Of a DNA stretch of 64,000 nt, positions 1-8,785 are shown in pieces. The translations under genes and the position numbers were made by a program. The DNA is from Holophaga foetida DSM 6591. GTDB taxonomy: Bacteria > Acidobacteriota > Holophagae > Holophagales > Holophagaceae. Position 1 is the stretch's first letter; the number at the start of each line of letters is the position of its first letter. A model generated the notes under the pieces. The model searched no databases and had not been told where the DNA came from. It saw only the letters and a list, made by a program, of their open reading frames with translations. The stretch is from NCBI RefSeq assembly GCF_000242615.2, contig NZ_KI912268.1, positions 77,229-141,228 on the forward strand. The letters are read 5' to 3'.

Positions 1-70
1 CCACGGGCTCATACAACAAGGGGGTCAATATTCGTGTCGCCGGGTGGGTTAATTTTCATGTCGCTTGACA
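1..70. mobile_element. Terminal end of an IS21-family-like insertion sequence
   Basis: Read on the minus strand, the segment begins TGTCAAGCGACATGAAAATT. It holds two imperfect 19-nt copies (22-40 and 46-64, 16 of 19 identical, period 24) of a unit ending in TGTCGC on the plus strand. IS21-family ends typically start with TGT and carry repeated internal transposase-binding units of this kind. The terminal CA falls at position 70, and the rest of the element, including any istA/istB genes, lies outside the window. Only one end is visible, so target duplication cannot be checked. Confidence 0.55.
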
Positions 71-208
71 GTCGTCTGGCGATGCGTCAACATCGCGATG
101 ACCAAGGAGCCTTCATTTACATGGAATTGCTAGCTTTCTTACTGCGCGGGCCCGCCACACGGCGCCACCCCCGCCGCGGAGCGGCTTCGTTCAACGCTTA
201 CTAGGAGG
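65..208 (+). promoter_or_regulatory. Leader of nifJ with IS-end TTGACA and strong RBS
   Basis: A perfect TTGACA hexamer (65-70) sits exactly at the IS-like terminus and faces nifJ. No good TATAAT match follows at 16-18 nt, so promoter activity is uncertain. A strong Shine-Dalgarno AGGAGG lies at 203-208, seven nucleotides before the nifJ ATG. The stretch between is GC-rich and holds no gene I can support. Confidence 0.35.
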
Positions 209-215
209 TATACTC

Positions 216-3200
216 ATGGCCGAAAGACGCATGGTTACCCTTGACGGTAACGAGGCTGCGGCATCGGTAGCGCATCGCACAAATGAGGTGATTGCGATCT
301 ACCCTATCACGCCCTCGTCCACCATGGGGGAACTTTCCGATGAATGGAGCTCCCAGGGGCGAAAAAACATCTGGAATACGGTTCCTCTCGTTGTGGAAAT
401 GCAGTCTGAAGGCGGCGCCGCCGGTGCAATCCACGGTTCCCTCCAGGCTGGTGCTCTGACCACCTCCTTTACCTGTTCCCAGGGCTTGCTGCTCTTCATT
501 CCCAACATGTACAAGATCGCGGGTGAGCTGACTCCCCTCGTGTTGCATGTCAGCGCCCGCACCCTGGCCACCCACGCCCTTTCCATTTTCGGCGATCACG
601 GCGACGTGATGGCCTGCCGTCAGACTGGCTTCGCCATGCTGTCCTCCGACAGCGTCCAGGCGGCCCATGACTTCGCCCTGATCTCCCAGGCCGCCACCCT
701 GCGCAGCCGGGTTCCCTTCCTGCACTTCTTCGACGGCTTCCGGACCTCCCACGAGGTCAACAAGATCGAGATGCTGACGGACGAAGATCTGCGCTTCATG
801 GTCACGGATGAGCTGGTGGAAAGCCACCGCAAGCGGGGCGTCACCCCCGACGCCCCCGTGCTGCGCGGCACCGCCCAGAACCCCGACACCTTCTTCCAGG
901 CTCGCGAGGCCTGCAACCTCTTCTACGACGCCTGCCCCGGCATCGTGCAGGAGGAGATGGACAAGTTCGCAGGGCTCACCGGCCGCCAGTACAAGCTCTA
1001 CGACTACTACGGTGCCCCCGATGCCGAGCGCGTCATCATCACCATGGGCTCCTCCTGTGATGTGACCCACGAGTACATCGACTGGGCCCTGCAGCAGGGC
1101 GAGAAGGTCGGCCTCATCAAGGTCCGCCTCTACCGTCCCTTCTCGGTGAAGCACCTGGTGGAGGCCCTGCCTGCCACCGTCAAGTCCATCGCCGTCCTCG
1201 ACCGGGTCAAGGAATGCGGTGCCGTGGGCGAGCCCCTCTTTGTCGACGTGGTCGCCGGTCTGCGGGAAGCCCGGGACCGTGGCTACACCACCCTGGACCC
1301 CAAGGTGGTGGGCGGCCGCTACGGCCTCGCCAGCAAGGAGTTCACTCCCGCCTGCGTCAAGGCTGTCTACGACAACCTGGCGGCCGAAGCCCCCAAGGCC
1401 CACTTCACCGTGGGCATCGTGGACGATGTCACCCACACCAGCCTGAAGGTCGATGCCACCTTCGATATCGAAGCGGCCGATGTGAAGCGGGCTATGTTCT
1501 TCGGCCTGGGTGCTGACGGCACCGTGGGCGCCAACAAGAACTCCATCAAGATCATCGCCGAGGAGACCCCCAACTGCGGTCAGGGCTACTTCGTCTATGA
1601 CTCCAAGAAGTCCGGCGCCATCACCATCAGCCACCTGCGCTTCGGGCCCCGCCCCATCCGCTCGGCCTACCTCATCAGCCAGGCCAATTTCGTGGCCTGT
1701 CACCAGACCAGCTTCGTCGACAAGTACGACATGCTGAGCAGTGCCGCCCCCGGCGCCACCTTCCTGCTCAACACGCCCTACGGCAAGGACGAGATCTGGG
1801 AGCACCTGCCCAAGGAAGTCCAGGAAGAGCTCATCGCCAAGAAGATGAAGTTCTACGTGATCGACGCCTACGAAGTGGGCAAGGCCACGGGCATGGGCGT
1901 GCGCATCAACACCATCATGCAGGTCTGCTTCTTCGCCATTTCCGGGGTTCTGCCCAAGGACGAGGCCATCGACCAGATCAAGAAGAGCATCAAGAAGACC
2001 TACGGCAAGAAGGGCGACGCCGTGGTCAAGAAGAACTTCGAGGCCGTGGACACCACCCTGGTGAACCTGCACGAAGTGACGGTCCCCGCCACCGTGACCT
2101 CCACCCGGGTGCGTCCTCCCTTCGTCTCCGACAAGGCTCCCGAGTTCACCAAGCAGGTCCAGGCCATCATGATGGCCAACAAGGGCGATCAGCTCCCTGT
2201 CAGCGCCTTCCCCGTGGATGGCACCTGGCCCGTGGGCACCACCAAGTGGGAGAAGCGCAACATCGCCACCGAGATTCCCACCTGGAATCCCGAGGTCTGC
2301 ATCCAGTGCAACAAGTGCTCCACCATCTGCCCCCACGCCGCCATCCGTCCCCAGGTCTATGACGCCGCCCTCCTGGCCGGTGCCCCTGCGACCTTCAAGA
2401 GCACGGACTACAAGGGCGCGGAATTCAAGGGCAAGAAGTTCACCATCCAGGTGGCCCCCGAGGACTGCACCGGTTGTGGCATCTGCGTGGCCAACTGCCC
2501 CGCCAAGGACAAGGTCAATGAAGGCCGGAAGGCCATCAACATGGCTCCCCAGCTCCCCCTGCGGGAAGCGGAGATCCAGAACTACGACTTCTTCCTGAAC
2601 CTGCCCTTCCCGGATCGGGCCGAGCTCAAGCTCGACATCAAGGGGACGGCCTTCAAGGAAGCCCTCTTCGAATACTCCGGCGCCTGCGCGGGCTGCGGCG
2701 AGACCCCCTACGTCAAGATTCTCACCCAGCTCTTCGGCGATCGGGCCTACATCGCCAATGCCACGGGTTGCACCTCCATCTATGGCGGCAACCTGCCCAC
2801 CACGCCCTACACGGTGAACAAGGAAGGCCGCGGTCCCGCCTGGTCCAACAGCCTCTTCGAGGACAACGCGGAATACGGCTTCGGCATGCGCATGGCCGTG
2901 GACAAGGGCACCGAGAACGCCCAGGAGCTCCTCCAGTCCTTCGCCTCCCAGCTGGGTGACGATCTGGTGGCCGGTCTGGTCAATGCCGATCAGAGCACCG
3001 AGGCGGGCATCCGCGATCAGCGTGAGCGGGTCGTCCTCCTCAAGCAGAAGCTCCAGGCCATCAACACCCCTGAGGCCAAGCGCTTCCTCGGCCTCGCCGA
3101 CTTCCTGGTGAAGAAGAGCGTCTGGATCCTTGGCGGCGACGGCTGGGCCTACGACATCGGCTACGGTGGTCTCGACCACGTCATCGCCCAGGGACGCAAC

Positions 3201-3776
3201 GTCAACATCCTGGTGCTCGACACCGAGGTCTACTCCAACACGGGCGGTCAGGCCTCCAAGTCCACCCCCATCGGTGCTTCGGCCAAGTTCGCCACCGCCG
3301 GCAAGACCATGCCCAAGAAGGATCTGGCGATGATCGCCATGTCCTACGGCAGCGTCTACGTCGCCAAGGTCGCCCTGGGCGCCCGGGATGCCCAGACCAT
3401 CAAGGCCTTCCAGGAAGCCGAGAGCTACGACGGACCCTCCCTGATCCTGGCTTACAGCCACTGCATCGCCCAGGGCTTCGATCTGGTCAAGGGTGTGGAG
3501 CAGCAGAAGCTGGCCGTGGATTCCGGTCACTGGCCCCTCTTCCGCTACGACCCCCGTCGCGCCGCCAACGGCGAGGCTCCCCTCCAGATGGACAGCGCCG
3601 CTCCCAAGATCGAGCTCGGCAGCTACGTCCGGAATGAGAACCGCTACCGGATCGTGGAGCGGGCCAACCCCGAGGGCTTCAAGGAGCTCCTGGCCCAGGC
3701 CCAGCGCGATGTCACGAACCGCTTCGCGGTCTACGAGAACATGGCCAAGCTGGCTCCCGCAGTGAAGAAGGACTAA
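216..3776 (+). CDS. nifJ: Pyruvate:ferredoxin (flavodoxin) oxidoreductase, single-chain
   Basis: This 1186-residue protein has the full length of the one-piece homodimeric PFOR family. It oxidatively decarboxylates pyruvate with CoA to acetyl-CoA and CO2 and reduces ferredoxin or flavodoxin in the cytoplasm. The N-terminal thiamine-pyrophosphate half is followed by the gamma-type domain. Two 4Fe-4S motifs follow, CIQCNKCSTICP starting at Cys695 and CTGCGICVANCP at Cys751. The C-terminal ThDP domain has CAGCGE at Cys824, GGDGWAYDIG near residue 973 and NTGGQAS near 1010. The start is fixed by AGGAGG seven bases upstream. A hairpin terminator follows the stop, so the gene is probably monocistronic. 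It would take pyruvate from the lactate module at 36-41 kb. Confidence 0.97.
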   Translation: MAERRMVTLDGNEAAASVAHRTNEVIAIYPITPSSTMGELSDEWSSQGRKNIWNTVPLVVEMQSEGGAAGAIHGSLQAGALTTSFTCSQGLLLFIPNMYKIAGELTPLVLHVSARTLATHALSIFGDHGDVMACRQTGFAMLSSDSVQAAHDFALISQAATLRSRVPFLHFFDGFRTSHEVNKIEMLTDEDLRFMVTDELVESHRKRGVTPDAPVLRGTAQNPDTFFQAREACNLFYDACPGIVQEEMDKFAGLTGRQYKLYDYYGAPDAERVIITMGSSCDVTHEYIDWALQQGEKVGLIKVRLYRPFSVKHLVEALPATVKSIAVLDRVKECGAVGEPLFVDVVAGLREARDRGYTTLDPKVVGGRYGLASKEFTPACVKAVYDNLAAEAPKAHFTVGIVDDVTHTSLKVDATFDIEAADVKRAMFFGLGADGTVGANKNSIKIIAEETPNCGQGYFVYDSKKSGAITISHLRFGPRPIRSAYLISQANFVACHQTSFVDKYDMLSSAAPGATFLLNTPYGKDEIWEHLPKEVQEELIAKKMKFYVIDAYEVGKATGMGVRINTIMQVCFFAISGVLPKDEAIDQIKKSIKKTYGKKGDAVVKKNFEAVDTTLVNLHEVTVPATVTSTRVRPPFVSDKAPEFTKQVQAIMMANKGDQLPVSAFPVDGTWPVGTTKWEKRNIATEIPTWNPEVCIQCNKCSTICPHAAIRPQVYDAALLAGAPATFKSTDYKGAEFKGKKFTIQVAPEDCTGCGICVANCPAKDKVNEGRKAINMAPQLPLREAEIQNYDFFLNLPFPDRAELKLDIKGTAFKEALFEYSGACAGCGETPYVKILTQLFGDRAYIANATGCTSIYGGNLPTTPYTVNKEGRGPAWSNSLFEDNAEYGFGMRMAVDKGTENAQELLQSFASQLGDDLVAGLVNADQSTEAGIRDQRERVVLLKQKLQAINTPEAKRFLGLADFLVKKSVWILGGDGWAYDIGYGGLDHVIAQGRNVNILVLDTEVYSNTGGQASKSTPIGASAKFATAGKTMPKKDLAMIAMSYGSVYVAKVALGARDAQTIKAFQEAESYDGPSLILAYSHCIAQGFDLVKGVEQQKLAVDSGHWPLFRYDPRRAANGEAPLQMDSAAPKIELGSYVRNENRYRIVERANPEGFKELLAQAQRDVTNRFAVYENMAKLAPAVKKD

Positions 3777-3800
3777 GTCTCCAAGGTCCATGGAATGGAA

Positions 3801-3827
3801 GAGGGCGCTCCGGCGCCCTCTTTTTTT
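3801..3827 (+). terminator. Rho-independent terminator after nifJ
   Basis: The GAGGGCGC/GCGCCCTC stem has a short loop and is followed directly by seven T residues, 25 nt after the nifJ stop. This is the clearest intrinsic terminator in the window. Confidence 0.9.
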
Positions 3828-3907
3828 GTCCACGGAAACGGGTTTCTTGATGGCAATCAAGGAAAGGTCCGGCGCTGGGCTGCATCCTGATTCCACGGGA
3901 GAACGAA

Positions 3908-4735
3908 ATGGAACGGCAGATCATCCGCATCGACGAAGACAAGTGCAATGGCTGCGGCCAGTGTGCCCAAGGGTGCCCTGAAGGGGCCCTTCAGATGATC
4001 GACGGCAAGGCCCGCCTGGTGTCTGAAATTACCTGCGACGGTCTGGGGGCCTGCATCGGGGACTGCCCGGTGGGGGCCATCTCGGTGGAGACCCGCGAGG
4101 CCGCCCCCTATGACGAGTGCCTGACCCTGGAGAACATCCTCCCCAAGGGGGCCAACACCCTGAAGGCCCACCTCAAGCACCTCCATGAACATTCCCAGAC
4201 CACCTACCTGAATCAGGCCCTGGACTATCTCAGAGCCCACGAGATCTCCATCCCCGAATACAAGGAGAAGACCATGCACGAAGGCTGCCCCGGCTCCGCC
4301 CCCCGCACGATCCTGCGTGACCCCATTGCCCCCCAGGCTCAGGACGGCCTGGTGAGCCAGCTCACCCAGTGGCCAGTTCAGATGCACCTCATCTCTCCGG
4401 CCAATCCTGTCTTTCATGGGGCTGATCTCCTGCTGGCCGCAGACTGCGTGGCCTTCACCATGGCCGATTTCAACCAGCGCTGTCTGCCCGGAAAGAAGCT
4501 TGCCATCGCGTGTCCCAAGCTGGACCAGGGCCAGGAGGTCTACACGGATAAGCTGGTGGGCCTCATCGATGAGGCCCAGGTGAACACCATCACCGTCATG
4601 ATCATGGAAGTCCCCTGCTGCGGTGGCCTCCTGCGGCTCGCCCAGTCCGCCGCCGCCAAGGCCACCCGGAAGGTGCCCATCAAGGTGATCGTCGTGGGGA
4701 TCGATGGCGAGATCCGGCAGGAGAGCTGGGTGTAG
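3908..4735 (+). CDS. 4Fe-4S dicluster ferredoxin-type protein
   Basis: This is a 275-residue cytoplasmic iron-sulfur protein. The N-terminal bacterial-ferredoxin region has a canonical CNGCGQCAQGCP motif near residues 14-25. The second motif reads CDGLGACIGDCP, in which the second cysteine of CxxCxxCxxxCP is a leucine. The rest carries further conserved cysteines (HEGCPGS near residue 125, VPCCGG near 235), suggesting an additional cluster or redox site. Proteins of this layout are common beside anaerobic redox enzymes. Lying 130 nt after nifJ, it could exchange electrons with PFOR, but its own terminator-separated position suggests an independent transcript. The exact partner is unknown. The start has GGGAG upstream. 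Confidence 0.8.
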   Translation: MERQIIRIDEDKCNGCGQCAQGCPEGALQMIDGKARLVSEITCDGLGACIGDCPVGAISVETREAAPYDECLTLENILPKGANTLKAHLKHLHEHSQTTYLNQALDYLRAHEISIPEYKEKTMHEGCPGSAPRTILRDPIAPQAQDGLVSQLTQWPVQMHLISPANPVFHGADLLLAADCVAFTMADFNQRCLPGKKLAIACPKLDQGQEVYTDKLVGLIDEAQVNTITVMIMEVPCCGGLLRLAQSAAAKATRKVPIKVIVVGIDGEIRQESWV

Positions 4736-4744
4736 GTTCGCGAT

Positions 4745-4756
4745 CCGATGTATCGG
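4745..4756. promoter_or_regulatory. Small perfect palindrome upstream of deacetylase gene
   Basis: CCGAT-GT-ATCGG is a perfect 5-bp inverted repeat in the 133-nt AT-richer gap before the deacetylase gene. A TTGACT hexamer at 4778-4783 could be a -35 box, but no convincing -10 follows. The palindrome may be an operator or chance. Confidence 0.25.
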
Positions 4757-4868
4757 TCAGGATGGATCTGTCTTTTGTTGACTCGTTCATTATTGTGGAT
4801 AAGTATTGAGTCTTATCCGCCCTGGCCTTTCCTTGTTAGGCCCAGGCACAACCGCTTGGGCATCCTGA

Positions 4869-5885
4869 ATGATCCAGAAGAAAACACTGTTTGGGCATGG
4901 ACATTTCGTCATCTCCCTCGACTTCGAGTTGGCTTGGGGGATGAGAGATCTTCCCGGCTATGCCTCTTATATCCCCAATATCCTTGGTGAGCGAGAGGCC
5001 ATCCCGGCGATGCTGGACCTGTTCCGGAGGCATCGGATAGAAACCACCTGGGCGACCGTCGGCTTCGTGTTCCACCGCACCCGAAGGGCATTGATGGAGG
5101 CCTTGCCGGCAGTCAGGCCTGCCTATGGGACGCAGGCCTTGGATCCCTACGCCGCCCTCGCCCATGAGCTGGGACAGGATGAGGCTTCGGATCCGCTACA
5201 CTTCGGGGCTGATCTGCTTGACCGCATCCTGGATACCCCCGGGCAGGAGGTCGGTTGTCACACCTATTCGCACTTCTACTGTTTCGAAAGCCTCTGGGAT
5301 CCAGAGGCTTTCGATGCGGACCTGAGGCTTTGGGCCGAGGTGGCGGGAGCGAAGGGGATTGCCATGGAGAGTCTGGTTTTCCCGCGGAACCAGTACGATT
5401 CGACGGCCCTGGGAATTGCGCGTTCCCTGGGCATCTCCTCCTTCCGCGGGAACCGGCCCCACTGGATCTACAGGGTCGACCCTGGCCCCAAAGGGATGGC
5501 CTTGAGGCAGAGGGTCGGGAGACTTGTCGATGTCTATCTTCCTGTTTCGGGACACCAGACGAATCATCTCCAGGCTCATTCCGAGGACGAGCCTCTGAAC
5601 CTGCCTGCCAGCGCGTTCCTGAAGCCATTCTCATCGGCCTTTCGGCCTCTGGATTCACTCAAGCTCGCCAGGATCAAGCGTTCCATGACGGATGCCGCGC
5701 GGCGCAACGGGGTCTACCACCTCTGGTGGCATCCCCACAATTTCGGCAGGGACCTGAGTGAAAACATCGCCATGCTTGAGGAGGTCTTGACGCACTTCGC
5801 TGGATTGCAGGATCGTTTCGGGATGCAGAACTGCTCCATGGCGAACCTGGCGAAGGCCTTCTCTAGGCTTCCTGCACGGCCGTGA
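4869..5885 (+). CDS. Polysaccharide deacetylase family protein (NodB-like)
   Basis: This 338-residue protein has the NodB-homology fold signature. Motif 1 is SLDFE (residues 16-20), containing the catalytic/metal aspartate, and motif 2 is H131-T-Y-S-H135, supplying the two metal-binding histidines. A later WWHPHNFG segment near residue 290 fits the C-terminal motif. Such enzymes remove N- or O-acetyl groups from polysaccharides, or act on related substrates, in a metal-dependent way. There is no signal peptide, so it probably acts in the cytoplasm on lipid-linked or nucleotide sugars. It sits at the edge of the polysaccharide locus, convergent with the ATP-grasp gene and overlapping its 3' end by 23 bp. 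Substrate is not predictable from sequence. Confidence 0.85.
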   Translation: MIQKKTLFGHGHFVISLDFELAWGMRDLPGYASYIPNILGEREAIPAMLDLFRRHRIETTWATVGFVFHRTRRALMEALPAVRPAYGTQALDPYAALAHELGQDEASDPLHFGADLLDRILDTPGQEVGCHTYSHFYCFESLWDPEAFDADLRLWAEVAGAKGIAMESLVFPRNQYDSTALGIARSLGISSFRGNRPHWIYRVDPGPKGMALRQRVGRLVDVYLPVSGHQTNHLQAHSEDEPLNLPASAFLKPFSSAFRPLDSLKLARIKRSMTDAARRNGVYHLWWHPHNFGRDLSENIAMLEEVLTHFAGLQDRFGMQNCSMANLAKAFSRLPARP

Positions 5886-6888
5886 TCTGATCGAACTTGG
5901 CAGAGGCCACTCCCGGCTTGATCCTCAGCCACTCCGGTTCAGCCTCTTCGCCCAGGGCCCAGGCGAGCAGGGCGGCCGGTAGATTTGCTCCGGCGGCGTG
6001 GGAGAAGGGGTACGCCCCTCCGAATCTGGGATTCAGCTCCAGGACGCGCACGAATTCCCCATCCCAGAACACATCGCAGTCCAGGTTGCCGACATGTCCA
6101 AGCTTCTCCCCCAGTACCCGCCCTGCGGAGCTGAGCGCATCGATGTCCACGGTGATGGCCTTGTCGGTTTCCCCCGCCCTCATGGCGATCTTCTTCTTGG
6201 CAAAAGTTGTCACGTGATTCCCCTGCAGGTCGTTGACGACGTCCAGGCTGAATTCCTGGCAGGGCAGGAATTCCTGGATCAGAACCGACTGGGCTTCATT
6301 CTGGGAGCTGACCTCCGCGAGGATGGTCCGCTTGAGCCGCTCAATGAAAAACGGATGCACTTCCGCCATCTCCGTCTCTGAACGGACGACTTCAACCCCG
6401 ATGGATGCAGAGCCCCAGCGGGGCTTCATGATGATCGGGAACTGAATGCTCCCTTTCTGGATAGCTCCACGGGCCTCCGAGATGCTGGCGAAGGTGAGTG
6501 GAGGGAAGAGGCCTACTCGCTGAAGGAATCGATGGGTGGCCAGTTTGTCGAAACACAGGTCGATCACCTGGGGATCGGAAACGGCGAGGATGATGTCTTC
6601 CTCCAGGAATCTTGCCCGGGCGGCTGCGAGAATCGGGAGCTCCAGGTCATTGAGGGGAACCACGAGGCGGATGCTTTTGGCTTTGCAGACGGCAAGCAGG
6701 TGGTCTACATAGTCCGGAGAGGAGACCAGGGGGAGGTGGATTGCCTCGTCCGCTTCCTGGAGGGCCGGGGCCATGGGCGAAGCATCGCCACAGATGACCT
6801 TGCCCTCCCGTTCGGAATTCGTGAATGCCTCTTTGAACCATCGTACGAGATAGTTGCGACGTCCTGCGGAAGTTATCAGAATATTCAT
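5863..6888 (-). CDS. ATP-grasp domain protein (carbamoyl-phosphate-synthase-like ligase)
   Basis: This 341-residue protein starts with a Rossmann-like preATP-grasp segment (MNILITSAGRR). The ATP-grasp core follows, with nucleotide-binding lysine K155 in IMKPRWGSAS and the metal-binding pair E284/N286 in ELNPRFGG. The family joins a carboxylate to an amine, thiol or other nucleophile through an acyl-phosphate. In polysaccharide loci such enzymes can attach amino-acid or acyl groups to amino sugars, but here the substrate is an inference only. It is the last gene of the minus-strand run, 14 nt after the hexapeptide acyltransferase, and its 3' end overlaps the convergent deacetylase gene. Confidence 0.8.
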   Translation of the reverse strand: MNILITSAGRRNYLVRWFKEAFTNSEREGKVICGDASPMAPALQEADEAIHLPLVSSPDYVDHLLAVCKAKSIRLVVPLNDLELPILAAARARFLEEDIILAVSDPQVIDLCFDKLATHRFLQRVGLFPPLTFASISEARGAIQKGSIQFPIIMKPRWGSASIGVEVVRSETEMAEVHPFFIERLKRTILAEVSSQNEAQSVLIQEFLPCQEFSLDVVNDLQGNHVTTFAKKKIAMRAGETDKAITVDIDALSSAGRVLGEKLGHVGNLDCDVFWDGEFVRVLELNPRFGGAYPFSHAAGANLPAALLAWALGEEAEPEWLRIKPGVASAKFDQITAVQEA

Positions 6889-6902
6889 AAATACCTTTAT
6901 AG

Positions 6903-7430
6903 CTAGAGACGGGTCCTGATCGGCTTGGCTGGATTGCCGCCGACGATGCTCATGGCGGGCACATCTCTGGTGACGACGGCACCTGCCGCAATGACAGCCC
7001 CCCTGCCGATTCTACGGCCCGGAAGGATGATCACCCTTGCCCCGATCCATACGTCATCCTCGATAATGACGTGCTGGGCCGGGGAATAACCCTGGGCTTG
7101 CATGGGGATGTCGGTGTCCTCGAATGCGTGATTCCGGGTGAAGATGATGACTCCGGCGCCCATCATCACGTTCCGTCCTATATCCAGAGGCCCTCCGGCT
7201 ACGCAATCCACTCCGAGTCCGGAGTTGTCTCCGATTCTGATGAGGTTGCCGGTTCCGAAGTCGGCCCCGTGTTCGATGTTCACATTGCGGCCGCATTCTG
7301 AAAGGAGGTGTCGGCAGAGTGCGCGGCGTATTCTTTTGGCCCCGAATGCGTAGGGACGACAGGAGATGGGCAGGTGGCGGGCCCAGCCGTAGTAGAGGAG
7401 GTAGCAGATGGCGCGTATCAGTCTATGCAC
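6903..7430 (-). CDS. Hexapeptide-repeat O-/N-acetyltransferase (NodL/maltose-acetyltransferase-like)
   Basis: The 175-residue protein is made mostly of left-handed beta-helix hexapeptide repeats. It has the family signature RNHAFED around the acceptor-activating histidine and the typical ending [18 protein letters not shown], then GGNPAKPIR. Such trimeric enzymes acetylate a sugar hydroxyl or amine with acetyl-CoA. The start appears to be a GTG with a weak RBS. Between the lipoprotein and ATP-grasp genes in the same minus-strand run, it probably decorates the repeat unit of the locus polysaccharide, or acetylates the 4-amino sugar that the DegT/CapD pair would make. Confidence 0.85.
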   Translation of the reverse strand: MHRLIRAICYLLYYGWARHLPISCRPYAFGAKRIRRALCRHLLSECGRNVNIEHGADFGTGNLIRIGDNSGLGVDCVAGGPLDIGRNVMMGAGVIIFTRNHAFEDTDIPMQAQGYSPAQHVIIEDDVWIGARVIILPGRRIGRGAVIAAGAVVTRDVPAMSIVGGNPAKPIRTRL

Positions 7431-7475
7431 GGCGAGGCACTCGGTATTCTGGTGTCTGTGCGATGAAAGGCAACA

Positions 7476-8699
7476 TCACGGAACCTGCGCTTCGGCAGTA
7501 GCGATATCCGCCTCGATGGTGCTGTCGCCCTGGTCCTGTGATGCATCCACCCGGGCCTTGGCCGAGGTCATGGCTGTCGTGGCGCCGCTTGGGATATCCG
7601 TTCCCTTGTACCAGTCCGCTGTCTCGGAATAGATCCACATATACTTATCCGTCGTCTTGAGCCCCCAGTAGAGCTGATAGTTGAAGAATCGGGTACGAGT
7701 GGCGCTGTTCATGTAGTGGGCCAGATTGCTGCTGTCACTCAGCTGATCGAACGAGGCGTCCATATATACGGAAGCCCCCAGTTTCACCTGATTGGCGTAT
7801 TTTGTGCGATTGGAAGAGTCGACAAGATGGTTCCGGGCGTAAGTGAGGGTCAGCTCGCGCTCCAGGGTGTAATCCTCACTGCGGCTATACGTGTAGGTCA
7901 CCTCGCTGCCATCCACGATCTGCATCCCCGTGCTGATGACGTCCAGCATGCCGTTCAGGAAAGAGGGGAGGAGGCCGTACCGACCATCCATTCCTGCAGA
8001 ATTCTCAAGGCGGTCTGCGATGTACGCATCCGGATCCGCCTGTGCCTGCGCGGCATTCAGCAGCTCCCTCTGCATGCTCAGTCCTCCGAAGAGGAAGACC
8101 ACGCTGTTCGGGTGCTCCTCCTGGATGATCGACATGAATTGCTGGCCTCTCAGTCGAAGCTGAGTCTTGCACTGGGCGAAGGTGTGCCCGGAGTAGGTGG
8201 CGTAGGTGAAGATGTTCCTGCCGGGGGTATAGCCTTCAGGATCGAAGGCTACACCTTTGAGCTGGCCGAGTTTGGCCATCTGAGCTACCGTCCGGATGTT
8301 GGCGGAGGCTGTAGCCCAGTGGGTGTCGCTGAAGGGGTCGAAACTCGCATCTGCATTGCCGCGCATGAGCAGAAAGTTGTCAGTCAATATCGAGGAATTG
8401 ATGTTCGGCAGGTTCGCCTGATCCGCAGCAAACCAGTACGCTGGACTGGGCGAGGAGAAGAGGGCGGTCGGGTGGAAGATGATCCGACCTGACATGAGGG
8501 CCAGGACGGTGCCATTGAATGGAGCCTCTTCAAGCTTCGCCTTGTTGTCGACGACATATTGAGAGTTGGGTGCGGTTCCGCTTACCTGGAGGTATCTCAG
8601 TTCTGAGGTCTGCGTGGGGGTGCTGCTGCTGCTGTTGTCACCACCGCTGCACCCGGCAAGTGTCATCAACGCGGCGACTGGGAGCCATAGAGCGCGCAC
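7476..8699 (-). CDS. Predicted lipoprotein of unknown function, possible glycoside-hydrolase-like barrel
   Basis: I choose the GTG at 8699 as start because AGGAGG (8705-8710 on the opposite strand) lies five bases upstream; an ATG 18 codons earlier lacks this. The resulting 407-residue protein opens VRALWLPVAALMTLAGCSGG, a signal peptide ending in a lipobox (LAGC), followed by a Ser/Thr-rich linker. So it is probably anchored to a membrane lipid. Segments such as GVAFDPEGYTPG and MWIYSETADWYKG resemble active-site edges of TIM-barrel glycoside hydrolases, but I cannot name a family. Inside the polysaccharide locus it could trim or release the polymer. Function remains unassigned. Confidence 0.75.
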   Translation of the reverse strand: MRALWLPVAALMTLAGCSGGDNSSSSTPTQTSELRYLQVSGTAPNSQYVVDNKAKLEEAPFNGTVLALMSGRIIFHPTALFSSPSPAYWFAADQANLPNINSSILTDNFLLMRGNADASFDPFSDTHWATASANIRTVAQMAKLGQLKGVAFDPEGYTPGRNIFTYATYSGHTFAQCKTQLRLRGQQFMSIIQEEHPNSVVFLFGGLSMQRELLNAAQAQADPDAYIADRLENSAGMDGRYGLLPSFLNGMLDVISTGMQIVDGSEVTYTYSRSEDYTLERELTLTYARNHLVDSSNRTKYANQVKLGASVYMDASFDQLSDSSNLAHYMNSATRTRFFNYQLYWGLKTTDKYMWIYSETADWYKGTDIPSGATTAMTSAKARVDASQDQGDSTIEADIATAEAQVP

Positions 8700-8704
8700 T
8701 GGAG

Positions 8705-8710
8705 CCTCCT
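8705..8710 (-). promoter_or_regulatory. Ribosome binding site deciding the lipoprotein start
   Basis: AGGAGG on the minus strand, five bases before a GTG at 8699. It favours that GTG, which begins directly at the signal peptide, over the upstream ATG at 8753. Confidence 0.8.
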
Positions 8711-8785
8711 TCGGGAAAACGGTCTCGGACAGGGGGTAAGGGGTTGGGTGCAAACATGTGCACCGGGGCTTCTTGAGCTTGTGGG

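Noticed and set aside
98..133. 11-codon ORF MTKEPSFTWNC upstream of nifJ
   Set aside because: It has no RBS, no overlap with nifJ, and its length is expected by chance.
201..3896. 1231-codon open frame on the minus strand opposite nifJ
   Set aside because: It is fully antisense to a clear PFOR gene, its protein is a low-complexity mix of G, L, V, D and E, and it has no RBS. It results from GC-rich codon bias.
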